This document shows positions 17,027-20,251 of a stretch of DNA of 20,251 nt, piece by piece. The notes beneath the pieces were generated by a model that made no database searches, had not been told where the DNA came from, and saw only the letters and a list, made by a program, of their open reading frames with translations. Each line of letters begins with the position of its first letter. Position 1 is the first letter of the stretch. This DNA is from Deinococcus sp. (GTDB lineage Bacteria > Deinococcota > Deinococci > Deinococcales > Deinococcaceae): positions 1 to 20,251 of the forward strand of contig JAUNHF010000008.1 in assembly GCA_030524065.1 (NCBI GenBank). The letters are read 5' to 3'. The position numbers and the translations under genes were made by a program.

Positions 17027-18118
17027 TCACAGCTGCTCGATCAAGTCGGCCAGCCGGGCCGCGGCACCCTGTGGCGAGCGCTGCTGTGCGGCCTCCCGCA
17101 TCTCGCTGCGCGTGCCTGACAGACCACACTCTAGCACCCGCTTTCCCAGATCACGGCCCAGGGCGCCCTGCGGGACCAAGCGGCCAGCGCCAGCTTTTTC
17201 CACGGCCTGCGCGTTGTGGAACTGATGGTTCTCGGCCGACTCGGGCAGCGGCACCATGATCAGGGGAACCCCGTGAAATGCGGCTTCGGCCAGCGTGCCG
17301 GTGCCGGCGCGGGTGATGCCCAGCTCAGCCACGCTCCAGGCGGCCGGGGCGTCCACGAAGCCAGCGACGTGGTACCAGGGAAGATCGGCTACGCCAGGCG
17401 CAACCGTATCCAGCCAGCGCGGCCCGGTGGAGTGCAGGACCTGTACCGGCTCGCCGTGCAGTGTGCCGCCGGCCAGCACCTCGCGCAGCACCGGGGGCAC
17501 GCCCTCGTTCAGCGCCAGCGACCCCTGCGAGCCGCCCATGACCAGCAGCGTCAGGCGGTGGGGGTCAAGCGGCAAGCCGGCGGCGCTCAGCTGCGCGAAA
17601 GCCTCGGCGCGCCCGAGCCGGGTTTCGCGCACCGGCATTCCCACCATCCGGCCCCGGCCCGCGGGCAGGCCGATCACCTCGTCGTAGGCGGTCGCCACCG
17701 CGCGGGCGCGGCCAGCGGCCAGCCGCTGCGTCAGGCCCAGGTGGGCATTTTGTTCGTGCAGCGCGGTAGCAATACCCAGGCTCTGCGCGGCCAGCACCCC
17801 CGGCAGGCTGGCAAAACCGCCGTAGCCCACCACCGCGCCGGGGCGCCGCTCGGCCAGCCAGCGCCGGGCCTGCACCACGCCGCCCGCCGCCCTGAGCAGC
17901 TCACGCGGGTCGGGGCGGCCCTGCCCACTGCGGGCCAGCTTGCCGGCGTCCACCCCAAAAAATTCCAGCCCGGCCCGCTCGGCCGCGCCCTGTTCCATGC
18001 CGCCGCGCTGGCCCAGGATGGCCGCGCAGTGCCCGCGCCGAATCAGTTCCTGGGCAGTCGCCACCGCCGGATAAATGTGCCCGCCGGTGCCCCCGGTCGC
18101 CATCACGAAACTTCCCAT
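17027..18118 (-). CDS. murG: Undecaprenyldiphospho-muramoylpentapeptide beta-N-acetylglucosaminyltransferase
   Basis: MurG converts lipid I to lipid II on the inner face of the membrane using UDP-GlcNAc. The 363-residue GT-B enzyme has the G-loop ATGGTGGHIYPA (7-18), GYGGFASLPGVLAA (98-111), HEQNAHLG (121-128), the second G-loop VMGGSQGSLALN (193-204), and the UDP-GlcNAc-binding TRAGTGTLAE (269-278) followed by VPLPESAENHQFHNAQ. The start is ATG at 18118 rather than an in-frame ATG 12 codons upstream, because TATAGT lies 7 nt before it on the minus strand, fitting a leaderless transcript. It is the first gene of the mur-fts operon and divergent from the HD-domain gene. Confidence 0.95.
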   Translation of the reverse strand: MGSFVMATGGTGGHIYPAVATAQELIRRGHCAAILGQRGGMEQGAAERAGLEFFGVDAGKLARSGQGRPDPRELLRAAGGVVQARRWLAERRPGAVVGYGGFASLPGVLAAQSLGIATALHEQNAHLGLTQRLAAGRARAVATAYDEVIGLPAGRGRMVGMPVRETRLGRAEAFAQLSAAGLPLDPHRLTLLVMGGSQGSLALNEGVPPVLREVLAGGTLHGEPVQVLHSTGPRWLDTVAPGVADLPWYHVAGFVDAPAAWSVAELGITRAGTGTLAEAAFHGVPLIMVPLPESAENHQFHNAQAVEKAGAGRLVPQGALGRDLGKRVLECGLSGTRSEMREAAQQRSPQGAAARLADLIEQL

Positions 18119-18125
18119 GTCAGGC

Positions 18126-18131
18126 ACTATA
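18126..18131 (-). promoter_or_regulatory. Putative leaderless promoter (-10) of murG
   Basis: On the minus strand TATAGT matches five of six consensus -10 bases and lies 7 nt before the murG ATG, which would place the transcript start at the start codon. No strong -35 is seen. It would drive murG-murC-murB and possibly ftsQ-ftsA. Confidence 0.55.
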
Positions 18132-18170
18132 CGCAAGCTCGGCCGCTGGCCCACTTTGCGGCGCCGGGCG

Positions 18171-18176
18171 CATACT
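18171..18176 (+). promoter_or_regulatory. Tentative -10 element of the HD-domain gene
   Basis: CATACT lies 8 nt before the ATG at 18185, within the 66-bp divergent region shared with murG. GAGAGG between them could be a ribosome site but is only 2 nt from the ATG. Confidence 0.3.
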
Positions 18177-18184
18177 GAGAGGCC

Positions 18185-18667
18185 ATGCCCCGGCTGCGCG
18201 CCCTTCCCGAGAAGCTCCGCCGCCTGCGCCGCAGCCTACGCGAGTCGCAGGCGGCGCCCGACGACCTATGGGCGCTGGCCCGGCTGACCCCCGCCGAGGG
18301 CCGGGTGTACCTGCGGATGGACGCCCGCGACCGCGAACATGCCGTGCGGGTCGCGCAGGCGCTGGCCGCCAGTCATTCGGGCGCCAGCCCTGAGCTGCTG
18401 GCCGCCGCGCTGCTGCACGACTGCGGCAAGTTGGTGCATCCCTACCGCGTTTGGGAGCGGGTGGGGGCGGGGCTGCTTCCCCACCCCTTGGCCCGCCGGC
18501 TGGCATGGATGCCGGCGCAGGTGCGGGCCCACCATGCGCAGTGGGGCGCGGCCCTGGTCGCTCGAGCAGGTGGGCGGGTGCGGGTGGCGGCTCTGGTGGC
18601 GGCCCACCATTCCCCGGCTGGCGACCCCGAAGCAGCCTGGCTCCACCGCTTCGATGATCTGGAATAG
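18185..18667 (+). CDS. Small HD-domain protein (predicted metal-dependent phosphohydrolase)
   Basis: The 160-residue protein resembles the HD superfamily of metal-dependent nucleotide phosphohydrolases. A basic N-terminal helix (LRALPEKLRRLRRSLR) precedes REHAVRVAQAL (His52) and the HD pair in LLAAALLHDCGKLV (His78-Asp79). Two further histidine pairs, His116-His117 and His141-His142 in VAAHHSP, and a late acidic FDDLE (Asp157, Asp158) could complete the metal site. The substrate cannot be predicted. It is divergent from murG, 66 bp away, and convergent with the serine protease gene. No signal peptide is visible. TAG is its stop. Confidence 0.8.
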   Translation: MPRLRALPEKLRRLRRSLRESQAAPDDLWALARLTPAEGRVYLRMDARDREHAVRVAQALAASHSGASPELLAAALLHDCGKLVHPYRVWERVGAGLLPHPLARRLAWMPAQVRAHHAQWGAALVARAGGRVRVAALVAAHHSPAGDPEAAWLHRFDDLE

Positions 18668-18697
18668 GCCGGTTCGCAGGGCCAAACGGTGACCCAG

Positions 18698-18733
18698 GCC
18701 CAGTAATTGCTGGGCAGGTGACTGCTGGGCAGG
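18698..18733. repeat. Hairpin and 11-bp direct repeat between convergent genes
   Basis: GCCCAG (18698-18703) and CTGGGC (18710-18715) form a 6-bp stem with the loop TAATTG, the only AT-rich bases here. TGCTGGGCAGG is present twice, at 18708-18718 and 18723-18733, 15 bp apart. The gap between the HD gene and the protease gene ends at 18734. A weak two-way terminator is the simplest reading; the duplication may be replication slippage. Confidence 0.5.
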
Positions 18734-18734
18734 A

Positions 18735-20021
18735 CTACTCTGGCGTCGGCCCCAGAGTTGGGCCAGCGCCACGCTCTGGAAACGCTGGTGCCGACATTGC
18801 CGGGTCGTCCAGGCCCAGTCCCTGCTGACCGGCGTCACTTGGAGCCTGCGGGCCAAGTTCCTGTGGGGTCGGCGGCGCGCCCAGCTGACTTTGCGACTGG
18901 AACTCTTCCAGGCTGCGCTGCTGCAAGGTCACGTTCAGTTCCTGGCGGCGGCCATCGCGCCACACGGTCAGGCGGACCACGTCGCCGGGGCGGCGGGCAG
19001 CCACCAGCGTGGTGACATCAAACGGCTGGCTGACCGGCTTGCCGTCCACCGCCACGATGATGTCGCCCAGCGGAGCCAGCAGCTGCCCACGCGAGTTGCG
19101 CAGCGAGCCGCGCAGGCCGGCGCGCCCGGCGGGGCTGCCCGCCTGAATCTCGTCTGCCAGCACGCCTTGGTTGCTGGTCAGGCCGGCCAATTGGCGCAGG
19201 GCGGGGTCCAGGTCTTCCAGCGCCACCAGGGTCACGCCCAGGTTGCCGCGCTGCGGGGCGCCGGTGCGTTCCAGGTCGCTGAGGGTCTGCTTGACCAGGT
19301 CGCCCGGAATGCTGATCCCGATCAGGCCCGCCGCCATAGAGTTGGCCGCCGCGTTCGCATTGGCGATGCCCACCACCGCGCCTCGTGAATCCAAAAGGGG
19401 GCCACCCGAATTGCCGCCCTGGATGCTGTTGGTGCTGATGATGTACTCGCCCACCTCGCTCGCCAGGCTGTCGGAGCGGGGAATCTGCGTGGCGGGCGCC
19501 ATCACGCTGAACGTGCCGGTGCCCACGAAGTTCTGAATTTTGAACGGCGAGCCGATGGTAATCAGCTTTTGCCCCTGCACCAGCGCGGCGCTGGACCCGA
19601 AGTCCAGGGTGGCCGGTGCACTCACCGCCGTGACCCGCAGCACGGCCACGTCAATGCCGGGGTCCACGCCTTCTACCTTGGCCGGCACGGTGCGGCCGTT
19701 TTGCAGGGTGACGGTCAGGTTTTCGCTGTCCTGCACCACGTGATAGGCGGTCACGATCAGGTCTTTCTTGTAAAAAAAGCCGGTGCCGACTTCAACCGGG
19801 TCGTCGCCGGGCATCAGGGCCTCGGGCGCCAGGGCGTTGTTGACCTGCACCACGGCGGCGCGGGCCGCCCGCACCACCTCAACCGTGTTGATCTCGTCGG
19901 GCACCACCAGCGCCCGCTGGGCACTGACCTGCCCGGTCACGTAAGCCCCGGCCGCCGCGCCCGCAATCAGCAGGCCCGCCAGCAGGGCACGCAGGGAGCG
20001 GCGTGAACGGGGCTGGGTCAT
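18735..20021 (-). CDS. Membrane-anchored S1C (HtrA/DegP-type) serine protease with one PDZ domain
   Basis: The 428-residue protein begins with a basic stretch and a hydrophobic segment (about 11-30), an uncleaved anchor or signal peptide, so the protease should face the cell envelope. The trypsin-like domain has the full triad: His94 in TAYHVV, Asp124 in GIDVAVLRV and Ser205 in QGGNSGGPLLD. A single PDZ domain covers about 257-370 (GNLGVTLVAL through VDGKPVSQPFD to NVTLQQR). The last 55 residues are Pro/Gln/Gly-rich and look disordered. Such enzymes degrade or refold damaged envelope proteins. Its ATG overlaps the stop of the upstream FmdB-like gene as ATGA, so the two are coupled. TAG is its stop. 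Confidence 0.92.
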   Translation of the reverse strand: MTQPRSRRSLRALLAGLLIAGAAAGAYVTGQVSAQRALVVPDEINTVEVVRAARAAVVQVNNALAPEALMPGDDPVEVGTGFFYKKDLIVTAYHVVQDSENLTVTLQNGRTVPAKVEGVDPGIDVAVLRVTAVSAPATLDFGSSAALVQGQKLITIGSPFKIQNFVGTGTFSVMAPATQIPRSDSLASEVGEYIISTNSIQGGNSGGPLLDSRGAVVGIANANAAANSMAAGLIGISIPGDLVKQTLSDLERTGAPQRGNLGVTLVALEDLDPALRQLAGLTSNQGVLADEIQAGSPAGRAGLRGSLRNSRGQLLAPLGDIIVAVDGKPVSQPFDVTTLVAARRPGDVVRLTVWRDGRRQELNVTLQQRSLEEFQSQSQLGAPPTPQELGPQAPSDAGQQGLGLDDPAMSAPAFPERGAGPTLGPTPE

Positions 20022-20239
20022 CCCTTTTCTCCGCTGCTGCCGGCGCTGCTTTCGCCGCCGGAACTGCGCGAGTCGGTCACGTAAAAGCCGCTGCCCCTAA
20101 AAGTGATGGCAGGCGCAGAGATCAGCCGCTTGACCGGAGCCCCCGTTTCGGGGTGCTGGGTGTAGGCCTCATCCTTCATGCTCTGCTTGAATTCATACAG
20201 TTCGCCGGTTTCCAGGTTTTTGTAGGTATAGGTGGGCAT
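20018..20239 (-). CDS. FmdB-like small protein lacking zinc-ligand cysteines
   Basis: The 73-residue protein starts MPTYTYKNLETGE and continues FKQSMKDEAYTQHPETGAPVKRLIS, which follows the FmdB/CxxC-CxxC-SSSS zinc ribbon family along its length, including the Ser/Gly-rich tail (SSGGESSAGSSG). The two CxxCG knuckles of the family are replaced by NLETG and HPETG, so there is no cysteine at all and the canonical zinc site cannot form. The function of the family is poorly known despite the regulatory name. The start has GGAGAG 6 nt upstream at the window edge; the promoter lies outside the window. It is translationally coupled to the HtrA-type protease, suggesting a role in the same stress response (inference). 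Confidence 0.82.
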   Translation of the reverse strand: MPTYTYKNLETGELYEFKQSMKDEAYTQHPETGAPVKRLISAPAITFRGSGFYVTDSRSSGGESSAGSSGEKG

Positions 20240-20251
20240 CAGACACTCTCC

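Overview
The window is a GC-rich bacterial chromosome segment that looks like Deinococcus or a close relative. The pointers are the FtsZ sequence, the gene order murG-murC-murB-ftsQ-ftsA-ftsZ, and start codons preceded at 6-7 nt by a TANNNT -10 hexamer with no leader, an arrangement known to be common in Deinococcus. Genus assignment is from recognition, not from a database search. Nearly all of it is core chromosome; I see no insertion sequence, prophage, CRISPR array or integron.

Layout. Positions 1-250: the 3' part of tRNA-His(GTG) and a complete tRNA-Leu(TAG), each followed by a hairpin. 468-1802 (+): tig (trigger factor), interrupted by two in-frame TAG codons 42 bp apart and otherwise intact. 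1939-6428 (+): a fatty-acid synthesis cluster fabH-fabD-fabG-acpP-fabF, with a palindrome over the putative fabH promoter and hairpin terminators after acpP and fabF. 6621-8957 (+): ppk1 (polyphosphate kinase) with an unusual Ala/Lys/Pro-rich N-terminal extension of about 110 residues. 9047-10518 (-): a translationally coupled pair, a thioredoxin-fold protein and an ADP-ribosylglycohydrolase. 10602-18118 (-): a division and cell-wall cluster transcribed murG, murC, murB, ftsQ, ftsA, ftsZ; ftsZ has its own putative promoter, a structured leader and a terminator separating it from ftsA. 18185-18667 (+): a small HD-domain protein divergent from murG. 18735-20239 (-): a small FmdB-like protein lacking all its zinc-ligand cysteines, coupled to a membrane-anchored S1C (HtrA-type) serine protease with one PDZ domain.

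How they work together. FabD loads malonyl onto AcpP, FabH starts the chain, FabF elongates and FabG reduces. MurB and MurC act in cytoplasmic peptidoglycan precursor synthesis and MurG makes lipid II; FtsZ, FtsA and FtsQ build the divisome that uses it. The acpP and ftsZ promoters share a nearly identical 16-bp element, so membrane and septum synthesis might be co-regulated (inference).

The observations I would check first are the double-amber trigger factor, the fabH palindrome, the ppk1 tail, the ftsZ leader structure with its acpP-like promoter, and the cysteine-free FmdB protein. I found no convincing wholly new multi-gene system; the rest is ordinary housekeeping DNA with some unusual details.
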